Below, in pieces: positions 1 to 8,918 of a stretch of DNA of 51,654 bases. A model generated the notes under the pieces. It worked only from the letters and a program-made list of their open reading frames with translations. It was not told where the DNA came from and ran no database searches. The stretch covers positions 1-51,654 of the forward strand of contig NVVL01000006.1 of the NCBI GenBank assembly GCA_002402195.1, read 5' to 3'. Position 1 is the first letter of the stretch; the number at the start of each line of letters is the position of its first letter. Source of the stretch: Rickettsiales bacterium. Its GTDB lineage: Bacteria; Pseudomonadota; Alphaproteobacteria; Rickettsiales; Rickettsiaceae. The translations under genes and the position numbers were made by a program.

Positions 1-8
1 GGCGGTTT

Positions 9-245
9 TTGCATGGAGGCACAAATGAGGTCAAAGAACAGCGCGAAGTTCCCTTTATGATCTGGTTTTCAGATAAATATAAAGCAGCTTATCCAGAAAA
101 ATGGGCAGCAGTTCAGTCGTTTCGGGGGAAAGATATTTCACATGATTATGTATTTCATAGCATTTTAGATTGTATTGGTATAGAGTCTGATGCTATTAAC
201 AAATCGCTTAGCGTGTGTCATCGCAAAAAAGATGATAAAAAATAA
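9..245 (+). CDS. C-terminal fragment of a phosphoethanolamine transferase/sulfatase-family protein; 5' part lies outside the window
   Basis: Nearly identical to the C-terminus of the next ORF (KEQREVPFxIWFSDKYKAAxPxKWAAVQSxRGKDISHDYxFHSILDCIGIESDAIxKSLSVC). Confidence 0.75.
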   Translation: MHGGTNEVKEQREVPFMIWFSDKYKAAYPEKWAAVQSFRGKDISHDYVFHSILDCIGIESDAINKSLSVCHRKKDDKK

Positions 246-280
246 CTAGACTTGCTAACTAATATTAACCTTTAAAAATT

Positions 281-1849
281 TTGACTATGTTTAATTTTAT
301 CCAGAAACAGCTAGACATAAAAATCATAAAGACCGCATTCGTTTTTGCGGTGATTTATTGCGTGCTATTCAACAGCCCTGTTCTTATCTATAAATTTGGT
401 TTTTACAAAGCCAATATGTGGACCGCTCCCCTGGAAATTGCGAAAGATTTTATCTATCTTGTTGTCACTTTATTTGCATTTTTCTTTGGCCTTTCTGTAC
501 ATAGGGTGATCTTCATAGCAGGGGCCATAATATTATTCGTCACAGGCGCAATTGCTAGCTATTATCTATTCTTCTTCTCCATTGCTCCAACTCTTAACAT
601 CATGCCAACTATTTTTGGAACGCATGCTACGGAAGTCTATGAGCTAGTCAGTCTTCGTCTTGTGGGGTGGGTGTTGTTTTCGCTGGCGGTTTGTTTGTAT
701 GGAATACGGCATTTTAATGTGAAGACGAGCGATTCTTTTCTTACATTTATTTTGTCTGCTGTATGTCTTTTTTATGTAGCAGGGAACGTGACTTCTCCTA
801 AATTTAGTTTCTTGAAAACATATTTCCCCGTGCAATATTTGCATAATAGTTATGTATTCTTCTTCGGACATTCGAAAAACCTTACGAAAGAAGATATAAG
901 CCTGAAATACTCTTTCAAAGATTCCTCAGATGATGGTGTTTTAGGAGTTTTGGTAATTGGTGAATCGGCAAGGCATGATCGGCTCGGGATCAATGGTTAT
1001 GAGCGTAAAACTACTCCAAATCTTGCGAAAATGGATGTAGTGTCACTCAAAGCGCAATCTTGTGCTACTTCCACATATTATTCCGTGCCTTGTATGCTTT
1101 CAAGGTTAAATATGAAAGATATGGATTTAGTTGATTCTGAAACAACTTTTCTTTCTGTGCTAACAAGACTTGGGTTCAATACCATATGGCTTGGTAGCCA
1201 GTCGATTACTAAAGGCTATAGAAATAGAAAAGGTGGGTCTTTTTACTATGAAACTGATTTTCATATGATTCCTGGAGGCTCGTTAGTTTTAAGACCTAAT
1301 GCTCTTGATGTCACATTGATTCCTTATATGGAGCAAAATCTCGATTCTACAAAAAAGCAGTTCGTTGTTCTGCACAGCACTGGCAGCCACTGGAATTATT
1401 CAAAAAGACATACCAAAGAATTCGCCAAATTCACACCAGCTATAGACTCTTCTCTGATAAAAAAAGACGCAGCTGGATGCTCCCTGGAGGCTCTGAATAA
1501 TAGTTACGATAACTCAATTTTATACACAGATTTTTTTTTATCTAGGGTAATTGCCAAAATAAAGGATAGGAAATCCTTTTTAATCTATTCATCAGATCAC
1601 GGGACTTCCCTTGGAGAAAATGGAAGATTCCTGCATGGCGGAGAAATGCATCTCAAAGAACAGCGCGAAGTTCCATTTATAATCTGGTTTTCAGATAAAT
1701 ATAAAGCAGCTCACCCCAAAAAATGGGCGGCGGTTCAGTCGCTTCGGGGAAAAGATATCTCACATGATTATTTATTTCATAGTATTCTAGATTGTATTGG
1801 TATAGAATCTGATGCTATCGATAAGTCGCTTAGTGTGTGTAAGAAATAA
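281..1849 (+). CDS. Phosphoethanolamine transferase, EptA/sulfatase family, inner membrane
   Basis: N-terminal TM segments; GESARHDRLGINGYERKTTPNL, CATSTYYSVPCMLSR, HSTGSHWNY, YSSDHGTSLGENGRFLHG motifs. Confidence 0.9.
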   Translation: MTMFNFIQKQLDIKIIKTAFVFAVIYCVLFNSPVLIYKFGFYKANMWTAPLEIAKDFIYLVVTLFAFFFGLSVHRVIFIAGAIILFVTGAIASYYLFFFSIAPTLNIMPTIFGTHATEVYELVSLRLVGWVLFSLAVCLYGIRHFNVKTSDSFLTFILSAVCLFYVAGNVTSPKFSFLKTYFPVQYLHNSYVFFFGHSKNLTKEDISLKYSFKDSSDDGVLGVLVIGESARHDRLGINGYERKTTPNLAKMDVVSLKAQSCATSTYYSVPCMLSRLNMKDMDLVDSETTFLSVLTRLGFNTIWLGSQSITKGYRNRKGGSFYYETDFHMIPGGSLVLRPNALDVTLIPYMEQNLDSTKKQFVVLHSTGSHWNYSKRHTKEFAKFTPAIDSSLIKKDAAGCSLEALNNSYDNSILYTDFFLSRVIAKIKDRKSFLIYSSDHGTSLGENGRFLHGGEMHLKEQREVPFIIWFSDKYKAAHPKKWAAVQSLRGKDISHDYLFHSILDCIGIESDAIDKSLSVCKK

Positions 1850-1996
1850 TCATACGGTCTTAGCTAATATGACCTTAACTGGATATACACTCAGGCTGCA
1901 TAGCGCGTTTTAACCTTGGTATAATCTTGACTGGCAGATAAATTATCTGCAATCAGTTCGTAAATAAATTCAAAAGAATAAGCTTTAAGGCTCAAA

Positions 1997-3151
1997 ATGA
2001 AATTCTATATTATCGCCGGCGAAACTTCTGGAGACTATATTGGCGGACTCCTCATTGATGCGATAAAAGCTGAACGACGAGGCTCTGCCAGTGATGGCGC
2101 TGAAGATGAGTTTTTCGGCATTGGTGGTAATAATATGCGAAAGGCTGGTTTGGACTCACTTTTTCCTATAGACCAAATCAATATAATGGGTTTCTTTGAA
2201 ATTTTGCCACAGATTTTGCGCATCAAAAAGCTAATCGACCTAGCAGCGCGTGATATCATTCGCAAAAATCCGCAGATATTAGTAACGATTGACGCGCCTG
2301 GCTTTACATTCCGCGTGGCAAAAAAAGTCCGGGAGCTTGCCCCAGAGATAAAGCTTGTGCATATCGTGGCGCCCTCTGTTTGGGCATACAAACCAGGGCG
2401 GGCGGCAAAATATGCGAAATTATATGATCATCTTCTGACTCTGCTTCCCTTTGAGCCGCAATATTTCACCAAGCTGGGGCTGGAGAGCACATGCATTGGT
2501 CACCCAATATTGGAGCAAACATTCTTCAAGAAATCCCCCGCATTAAAGGCCGAAATGGGGTGTGATAAGGACGCCAAACTCATCGCCATAACGCCTGGTA
2601 GCCGGAAAGGGGAGATTGCGCGCCATATGCCGGTCATCCGCCAAGCTTGCGACTTGCTTGCTTGCACCCATAAAATCAAAGCTATATTCGTCCAACCGGA
2701 TGATTCGAATATTCACCAAATTTCAAGCTTCTTAAGTGGCGCCAAGTTTGACTATAGTTTCAGCACTGATCGCTTGAAAGCCTTTGCCGCAAGCGACTGC
2801 GCGCTTGCAAAATCTGGAACGAATAGTCTGGAGATTGCAGCCTCTAAAACCCCTATGATTGTGGGGTATAAGATGCATCCTATGAGCTTCTTTTTGCTAA
2901 AAATGATGATCAAGGTGAAATATGCGTCTTTAATTAACATCATCCCAAACCGGGAGATTATTCCGGAATATATCCAATCGGAGTTCAATAAAGACAACAT
3001 CATTTTCGCCCTGAGTCAGCTTATTAATGACAAGAAAAGAGCGCAAGATCAGGTCAAGGGGGCAGAGAAGATTCTGGAATCTATTGGTTTTAGCAACGGG
3101 GAAAAGCCATCTGAAATAGCTGCAAAGATCATTATCAAAATGATTTCCTGA
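1997..3151 (+). CDS. lpxB: Lipid-A-disaccharide synthase
   Basis: IIAGETSGDYIGG, GIGGNNMRKAGL, VAPSVWAYKPGRAAK, PGSRKGEI, SGTNSLEIA motifs. Confidence 0.95.
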   Translation: MKFYIIAGETSGDYIGGLLIDAIKAERRGSASDGAEDEFFGIGGNNMRKAGLDSLFPIDQINIMGFFEILPQILRIKKLIDLAARDIIRKNPQILVTIDAPGFTFRVAKKVRELAPEIKLVHIVAPSVWAYKPGRAAKYAKLYDHLLTLLPFEPQYFTKLGLESTCIGHPILEQTFFKKSPALKAEMGCDKDAKLIAITPGSRKGEIARHMPVIRQACDLLACTHKIKAIFVQPDDSNIHQISSFLSGAKFDYSFSTDRLKAFAASDCALAKSGTNSLEIAASKTPMIVGYKMHPMSFFLLKMMIKVKYASLINIIPNREIIPEYIQSEFNKDNIIFALSQLINDKKRAQDQVKGAEKILESIGFSNGEKPSEIAAKIIIKMIS

Positions 3152-5196
3152 TGATTGCTCACTATCTTAGCAAAAAGCTCCAGGATGAGTATCATAATTT
3201 GAATCTATGGTATTTTGTCAGCTTCATATTTGGTATTATTCTATTCTTTAAATTCACCCCAATATTCACGCTAAACACCATTTTTACCATCCTGTTTGGG
3301 ACGATAATCCTCTCCAGAATTTTCTATAAACGAGATTTACTGTTATTTTTCCTCAGCGCTTGCATTCTCAGCTCATCTGCCGGGATGCTCACCAGCTATG
3401 TGCGTATGAGTTCCGTCTCTGCCAGCACCAATCCTATAAAAAGACCCATGATTTCGAGATTAACCGGAGAAGTGGAGCGCATCAAACCGACTTTGCAAGG
3501 CATGCAGGTCACGATTAAAAATGTTGTCCTTGAACGAAATATCACAAAGAAACGGGGCAAAAATCTGAAGAAAATCAGGATACATATCTCAAACAAGCTT
3601 AGCCGCAAGCTCGGCCATAACGACAAATTACGCTTTAAAGCGAAGCTATTCCCGCTGCAAACCAGCGTTCTGCCGGGCACATATGATTTTGGTTTTTACA
3701 TGTATATGTCCGGGATCGAGGCCAGCGGGTATGCCCTCACCCCGCCTGAGATATTGAGCAAAAACGAAAGTACGGGGAGTAAATATATCCAAACTATCCG
3801 GAACAAGGTTTATCATCGCTTAATCCAGATTCTGGGAGGCGATAACGGAAATTTCGCAGCAGCCATCTTGATCGGAGAGACAAAGGCCATCCCCAAAACG
3901 ATCTCAGAGAATATGAGAAATAGCGGGGTTGCCCATGTTTTGAGCGTCTCTGGCCTGCATCTTTCACTTGTTGCGATGCTTTTTTTCGTTAGCTGCCGAG
4001 TAATTTTAAACTGTTCCAACTATTTTGCTTATAATACGAACATCAAAATAATTGCAGCTTCTGCCTCTATCATAGGGAGTTTCATGTATTTACAAATTAG
4101 TGGAAGCAATATCGCCGCTACGCGAGCATTTATCATGAGCTCAGTTTTTATTATTTCGCTCATGCTGGGGCGCTCGCCAGAGCCGCTCCGTTCCATTATG
4201 ATTGCCGCGTTTTTGATATTACTCTTTTTCCCAGAATATATATTTCATCCAAGTTTTCAGCTCTCATTCGCGGCTGTTCTGTGCTTGATCTCGGGATACG
4301 AACTGTATATTAAGTATGAAAATGTAATAAATTCTGCCAAGGGAATATTTTTCTCCATCAAATTTTATGTATATGGCAATATTTATTCAAGCCTCCTTGC
4401 AAGCATCGCCACGGCTCCATTCGTGATTTTTCATTTTTACAAATTCGCCACATATTCCGTCTTGATGAACTTAATCGCCGTGCCGTTAATGTCGTTTTTC
4501 ATGATGCCTCTTGGTTTGATTTCCATGCTATTAATGCCATTTGGAGCGGATGAATTTCCACTAAAAGCGCTGGGGTTTTTTATCTCCATAGTAACAAGCA
4601 GCGCCGCCTATATCACCGCCCTGCCCGCTTCCGTTTGGGCATGGGGGCACATATCCCCTATGAGTTTGGCGGTATTTTCTTTGTGCTTTTTCTGGGTATG
4701 TTTATGGAAAACAAAATGGCGACTCGCCGGGCTCGCGGTGATGTTCCTTTCGCTGTTCATGATGAATAATACCAAAAAGCCAGATTTTATTTATGATCAT
4801 ACGCTTAAAGCTATTGGGCTGAACAGCCAGAGGCTGGGCAGTCCGAAACTGGGCAGCCCGAGGCTGGAGTTCCAGATCTATGTGCATGATAAAATGCCTA
4901 AATTCACATCCAACTATTGGGTCAGTTGGTATGGAGCAAAGGAAGCGAGTATAACCCGCAAGAAAATCGCCGCTAAAGACCTGATATTCAAGCTTCCCTC
5001 CGGTAAGACCGTTTCTCTGAACTATTGGAGATGCACCTATGCCGACATACAAATTATCACTTCGAAAAAGCTAAAATGCGATAATGGTGGGCAAGTTATT
5101 AGCAACAAAGAACTCTGGAAACACAAGCAAATCCTGCTATATTGCGATGAAAAGGAATGTAGAGTCCAGTATAGAGAGCAGAATCGTTGGTGGTAA
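3151..5196 (+). CDS. comEC: ComEC/Rec2 family competence protein, lacking a C-terminal metallo-beta-lactamase domain
   Basis: GVAHVLSVSGLHLSLVA motif; multiple TM helices; overlaps the lpxB stop. Confidence 0.88.
   Translation: MIAHYLSKKLQDEYHNLNLWYFVSFIFGIILFFKFTPIFTLNTIFTILFGTIILSRIFYKRDLLLFFLSACILSSSAGMLTSYVRMSSVSASTNPIKRPMISRLTGEVERIKPTLQGMQVTIKNVVLERNITKKRGKNLKKIRIHISNKLSRKLGHNDKLRFKAKLFPLQTSVLPGTYDFGFYMYMSGIEASGYALTPPEILSKNESTGSKYIQTIRNKVYHRLIQILGGDNGNFAAAILIGETKAIPKTISENMRNSGVAHVLSVSGLHLSLVAMLFFVSCRVILNCSNYFAYNTNIKIIAASASIIGSFMYLQISGSNIAATRAFIMSSVFIISLMLGRSPEPLRSIMIAAFLILLFFPEYIFHPSFQLSFAAVLCLISGYELYIKYENVINSAKGIFFSIKFYVYGNIYSSLLASIATAPFVIFHFYKFATYSVLMNLIAVPLMSFFMMPLGLISMLLMPFGADEFPLKALGFFISIVTSSAAYITALPASVWAWGHISPMSLAVFSLCFFWVCLWKTKWRLAGLAVMFLSLFMMNNTKKPDFIYDHTLKAIGLNSQRLGSPKLGSPRLEFQIYVHDKMPKFTSNYWVSWYGAKEASITRKKIAAKDLIFKLPSGKTVSLNYWRCTYADIQIITSKKLKCDNGGQVISNKELWKHKQILLYCDEKECRVQYREQNRWW
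4819..4878 (+). repeat. Degenerate 15-bp in-frame tandem repeat in comEC (LNSQR/LGSPK/LGSPR/LEFQI)
   Basis: Units ctgaacagccagagg, ctgggcagtccgaaa, ctgggcagcccgagg, ctggagttccagatc. Confidence 0.75.
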
Positions 5197-5221
5197 GTGG
5201 GCTGAGCCTGCTTACCACCAA
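5187..5221. terminator. Perfect 11-bp stem hairpin overlapping the comEC stop codon
   Basis: TTGGTGGTAAG-13 nt-CTTACCACCAA; the stop TAA at 5194-5196 lies in the stem; no following T-tract. Confidence 0.6.
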
Positions 5222-5390
5222 TGAACAAAATTCATGAAGCGTAATAAATCTTGGGCACTTGTAAAAAAAATACAATCTTTGGTTCAGTGAATTAAATTTT
5301 TGAAAATTAATAGTACATTGTAATAATTTTGTGCTAAAATGGTAGCCTCTACCAACTTAATTACAACAATCTAATCAATGGAGAACAATT

Positions 5391-5687
5391 ATGAGTAAAT
5401 TACCCGAGCCCGAGTCAGAGTCAATTGAGGAATTTGCCCGCTTACTATCTAAACAGGAAGGGCATTCTATTCTTAAGCATACAAAACTGGCTGCTCCCAT
5501 TCTAACTGTATCTTCGGTAGAAACTCCACCGGTAGAAACTCCACCGGTAGATATTCTAAATTATACAGCACTATTTGACACTTATGCATTTAATGTCATA
5601 CCAAAAGATAAGACACCTCATCACATCAGCGCAATAGGTCATGCTGAAGAAGTTCCAGTAACCGGAGATCCAACCGAAGCTGAATAA
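5391..5687 (+). CDS. Small hypothetical protein with VETPP tandem repeat
   Basis: 98-aa ORF; AGGAG-like sequence missing but ggagaacaatt upstream; exact 15-bp duplication gtagaaactccaccg. Confidence 0.5.
   Translation: MSKLPEPESESIEEFARLLSKQEGHSILKHTKLAAPILTVSSVETPPVETPPVDILNYTALFDTYAFNVIPKDKTPHHISAIGHAEEVPVTGDPTEAE
5517..5561 (+). repeat. 15-bp in-frame tandem repeat (VETPP x2, then diverged VDILN)
   Basis: gtagaaactccaccg twice exactly, then gtagatattctaaat. Confidence 0.8.
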
Positions 5688-5729
5688 TAAAATCTTTTCC
5701 ATACAGAGCTTTATTAATAAGGTTTTGTG

Positions 5730-5811
5730 CGGAGGGGGTGGGTGTTATGGTTATAATTTAATCATTAGCGAGATGTCTCTTTAGCTTCTAACAACAGGCA
5801 CCCCCTCCCCC
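5730..5811. repeat. G-rich/C-rich inverted repeat between convergent genes
   Basis: GCGGAGGGGGTG (5730-5741) and CACCCCCTCCCC (5800-5811), about 58-nt loop. Confidence 0.7.
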
Positions 5812-5823
5812 ATTATCAACTAA

Positions 5824-5868
5824 CTCTAAAAATACGAGATATTCTAGACCTGTCCGCACAAGCTCTCT
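5824..5868 (-). repeat. Dispersed palindromic element, half copy A
   Basis: ctctaaaaatacgagatattctagacctgtccgcacaagctct matches the family core in reverse orientation. Confidence 0.8.
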
Positions 5869-5871
5869 CAA

Positions 5872-7365
5872 TTAAACAATTTTCTGATACTCGAAATAGA
5901 TTTTCCTAATCGCATATATCCACATCACGCAAACTACGATGAAAATAACCATCAATGTTGGGGCGATGGATGTGTAGGTGGCCATTGGTAATATGGTGAA
6001 AATCATCGATTGTATCAAGCCATTTGCGGCCTTACCAATCTTTGGACTAATAACATCCACAGCTGCTTTGCCTTTGGTTTTTAGCTCCTGATCAAGCGGA
6101 ATATAGAGCATTTGGCGGGAAGTATCCCATATGGAATATTTTGAACCTTTGGATAAAACATTCTGCACAGTGCCAACAAACACCGCAAGTGCAAGCGGAG
6201 ACATTAATATCGCCCCTTCAAAAAAGCTCATAACGTTATTGTCAAAAACTACAAGCAAGAAAAACACCGTGCCTGTGATCAAAACAATTAACGGGGTGAT
6301 CACAGCCGCCACGAACCAACTGCTATTACGCATGATGTTATTCCCAATGATGGTCATGATCATAATAGTAACGCCCGTCCATAGGATATACATACTATTA
6401 AAGGCCATATAAGAGTTCACAGTTGGGTATAACTCCTTGATTTTCGCCTTCCAAACTGCTTCAATCAAATTCATAGACAAGCCAAACGAGGCGGTACAAA
6501 TCAACATTAACCACAGATATTTCGATCTTGCGATATATCTGAAACTGTCAATAATGCCAAGCTTTGGCTTGGTGGAGCGCTCTGCTTCCGTGTAAAGGGC
6601 AGGATCCTTCATTATAACATTACTAATATAGCGCACTAATAAACAAGCACAAACTGAGGAGACCGCAACCATAGCGATGGAAACTTTTGTGATCATTGTC
6701 TTGCTATTAGAGACGGTAAATAATGTATGAATTATGCTATTATCAGAAGATAAATGCATCATCATCAGCCCAACGACAACCAGAGCTGAGTTTCCAAACA
6801 GTGCAAATAATAGATAAAAACGCTTCGCCTCGCTCGTTGAGGTGATGTCATTAGCGATCTGCCAGAATAATAACACATAAAAAACATTAGGCCATAATTC
6901 TGAAAATGCGTAAAATAACACATAGCTCCAATTGCCGATCAAAGCGATATACCATTTGAAATGCGGGTATGCCTGCATATATAAAGACAACTTTTCCCCA
7001 TCCATATGAAAAAAATCAACATTCGGATAGAGGATGAAAGCAAATAATATAAAAAACGCGGTGAATACTGATATCAAATAATAAAATATTTTGCTAAAAG
7101 GCAGGTGATTTATCAGCTTCATATAGATCACAACAAAAATCGCCGCCATCGGGGTGACGCAATAGACCTTAGCAAAGCTGGTGATTTCAGCGCTGACTTC
7201 AGAGATCAAAATACTATCCTTTAAAATACGCAGGACATTTTGATTAAACAAAACGCAGAACATGAGCGCAGACATTGGGATGAATTTTGCCAGCTCCTTC
7301 TTGTGAATCGGCCAGAAAATATTGCGAAGTTTACTTTTGAATGGAGGTAATTCTGAATCAGTCAT
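5872..7365 (-). CDS. tlc: ATP/ADP translocase (NTT/Tlc family), paralog 1
   Basis: Multi-TM; FIPMSALMFCVLFNQNVLRILKDSI, ELWPNVFYVLLFWQIANDITSTSEAKRFY, KGKAAVDVISPKIGKA motifs; homologous to ORF 43139-44707. Confidence 0.93.
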   Translation of the reverse strand: MTDSELPPFKSKLRNIFWPIHKKELAKFIPMSALMFCVLFNQNVLRILKDSILISEVSAEITSFAKVYCVTPMAAIFVVIYMKLINHLPFSKIFYYLISVFTAFFILFAFILYPNVDFFHMDGEKLSLYMQAYPHFKWYIALIGNWSYVLFYAFSELWPNVFYVLLFWQIANDITSTSEAKRFYLLFALFGNSALVVVGLMMMHLSSDNSIIHTLFTVSNSKTMITKVSIAMVAVSSVCACLLVRYISNVIMKDPALYTEAERSTKPKLGIIDSFRYIARSKYLWLMLICTASFGLSMNLIEAVWKAKIKELYPTVNSYMAFNSMYILWTGVTIMIMTIIGNNIMRNSSWFVAAVITPLIVLITGTVFFLLVVFDNNVMSFFEGAILMSPLALAVFVGTVQNVLSKGSKYSIWDTSRQMLYIPLDQELKTKGKAAVDVISPKIGKAANGLIQSMIFTILPMATYTSIAPTLMVIFIVVCVMWIYAIRKIYFEYQKIV

Positions 7366-7607
7366 TGTTTACAAGACACCTATGGACAAAAAAAAAACTT
7401 AAAAAGCAATTTCTAGTCACATGCTCGTATGCCCTCATGTTATATAATTAGTAATACCTCTAGAGGCTCTGCTAGCAGGCCTAAATACTAATAATACTAA
7501 AATAACTTGGCAGCAACGGTCAAATTTGGCGTGTATCATAGCATAATGCTAATTATCAGTCAAGAATAAGGAGTATCTTTTGATGGATTTTTTTGTTTAT
7601 TTTGTCT

Positions 7608-7639
7608 ATATGCGTGCCCTACCCTTGCCCCACGCATGT
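7608..7639. repeat. Short inverted repeat upstream of phaC
   Basis: ATGCGTG (7610-7616) and CACGCAT (7631-7637). Confidence 0.45.
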
Positions 7640-7725
7640 ATATCCTTGCCTTATACGCGGATGTTCCTGCCTAAATTGCAACCTAGATTACCTGCGCAAC
7701 ACCTAACTAATTAATTTTTATTAAC

Positions 7726-8913
7726 ATGTTTGATTTTCAAGAGGAGCAGTGCAAGCGTTACAAAAGTGAATATGGGAAATTTATCAAATCACGGGAGGTG
7801 GAATCTTACAAAAAACTCTCCAAGGATATTGGTTATAAATCTCAAATCGCCAGCCTTGTGTATTGTGGTGGAGCTTATAAAAACACCCACGCTACGAGCA
7901 GCCAGGGTCAGGATGTCCCCAAAGATAACCCGGCTAAGGACATTATAACTAAGGAAAACTCACCTACAGGCAACCCATCTATAGACAACCTTGCTCCGGC
8001 TAATCTGGCTAGAAACAACTCAGCTAAAGGTGAGTCTGTATTTTTGCTCATTCCTTCAATTTTCAATTCTCCTGAGATTTTATTTTTGGGCGATAAGAAT
8101 AGTTTTACCAAAAACCTAAGCACAAAAAATAATCTATATTTAGCCTCATGGTCACAGCAAACCGCCATTCAGCTCACCATGGAGAATTATGTTAATGAAG
8201 TCCAGAAAATGATTTCGTTTCTGCACTCTTTGGGGCATAAAAAGATCAATCTTATTGGGCATTGCATTGGTGGGAATATGTGCCTGGCAGCCTCTAGCCT
8301 TCAGGGCATTAACCAGAGCGCAGAGCAAAGTGCCAACCAAGATGCTGGGCAGATAGAATCTTTGACTCTGCTCACATGCCCTTGGGATTATTCTCATTTC
8401 AAGAAATGGGTGTATCTATATGATATTATGGGTTTTGACACGCATTTAAAAGGAATTAACTTCATCCCAAAAATCTATATACAGATGATGTTTTTTCTTA
8501 TGTTTCCATTTCAATTTAAGGAAAAGCTAGAGAAATATTTCGCTCTAGAGCAAGCGCATGAGAAGCAGTCCTTCCTGCAAATAGAGGCGTGGTTACAATC
8601 TGGAAACATAATTTCCAAATCGATTTACGCAGAGATTATGCAAGATTTTTGCCGCAAAAACATCCTCCAAAATAATGAATGGTTAATAGGTGGTGAACTC
8701 ATCACCCCAGAAAAACTCGATATCCCCACATGTATTATTTATGCAAAAGATGACCAAATTGCTCCTCATAGCTCAATAGCTCCTTTGCAAAAAAGGATAA
8801 AAAGCTCTACACTAATCGAAACGGAAGGCGGGCATATCGGATATTTAGTAAAAGGTTGCGCTTATCTTCAAACAAAATATAATGAATGGATTGTTGAAAA
8901 TAATTTAAGGTAA
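7726..8913 (+). CDS. phaC: PhaC-like polyhydroxyalkanoate synthase/alpha-beta hydrolase with low-complexity insertion
   Basis: INLIGHCIGGNM nucleophile elbow (Cys), LLTCPWDYSHF, ITPEKLDIPTCIIYAKDDQIAP, GGHIGYL; adjacent acetyl-CoA acetyltransferase. Confidence 0.8.
   Translation: MFDFQEEQCKRYKSEYGKFIKSREVESYKKLSKDIGYKSQIASLVYCGGAYKNTHATSSQGQDVPKDNPAKDIITKENSPTGNPSIDNLAPANLARNNSAKGESVFLLIPSIFNSPEILFLGDKNSFTKNLSTKNNLYLASWSQQTAIQLTMENYVNEVQKMISFLHSLGHKKINLIGHCIGGNMCLAASSLQGINQSAEQSANQDAGQIESLTLLTCPWDYSHFKKWVYLYDIMGFDTHLKGINFIPKIYIQMMFFLMFPFQFKEKLEKYFALEQAHEKQSFLQIEAWLQSGNIISKSIYAEIMQDFCRKNILQNNEWLIGGELITPEKLDIPTCIIYAKDDQIAPHSSIAPLQKRIKSSTLIETEGGHIGYLVKGCAYLQTKYNEWIVENNLR
7921..8025 (+). repeat. 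Seven degenerate 15-bp in-frame tandem units in phaC
   Basis: KDNPA/KDIIT/KENSP/TGNPS/IDNLA/PANLA/RNNSA; unit ends repeatedly in -ct. Confidence 0.8.
8311..8358 (+). repeat. Degenerate 12-bp in-frame tandem repeat in phaC
   Basis: NQSA/EQSA/NQDA/GQIE encoded by aaccagagcgca gagcaaagtgcc aaccaagatgct gggcagatagaa. Confidence 0.65.
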
Positions 8914-8918
8914 AAACT

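Noticed and set aside
644-871. Antisense ORF inside eptA (and similar antisense ORFs throughout the track, e.g. 2035-2391, 4702-5052, 8930-9283, 41040-41309, 50966-51385)
   Set aside because: They fully overlap strong coding sequence on the opposite strand and have no recognisable motif.
7441-7500. Possible palindromic element copy upstream of tlc (tctagaggctctgctagcaggcctaaata)
   Set aside because: Shares only AGGCCTA and short fragments; not distinguishable from chance.
7921-8025. Pentapeptide-repeat protein (A(D/N)Lxx) domain in PhaC
   Set aside because: The consensus is x-x-N-[LP]-[AS] with many deviations, only seven units, embedded in an enzyme; it does not match the right-handed beta-helix family pattern.
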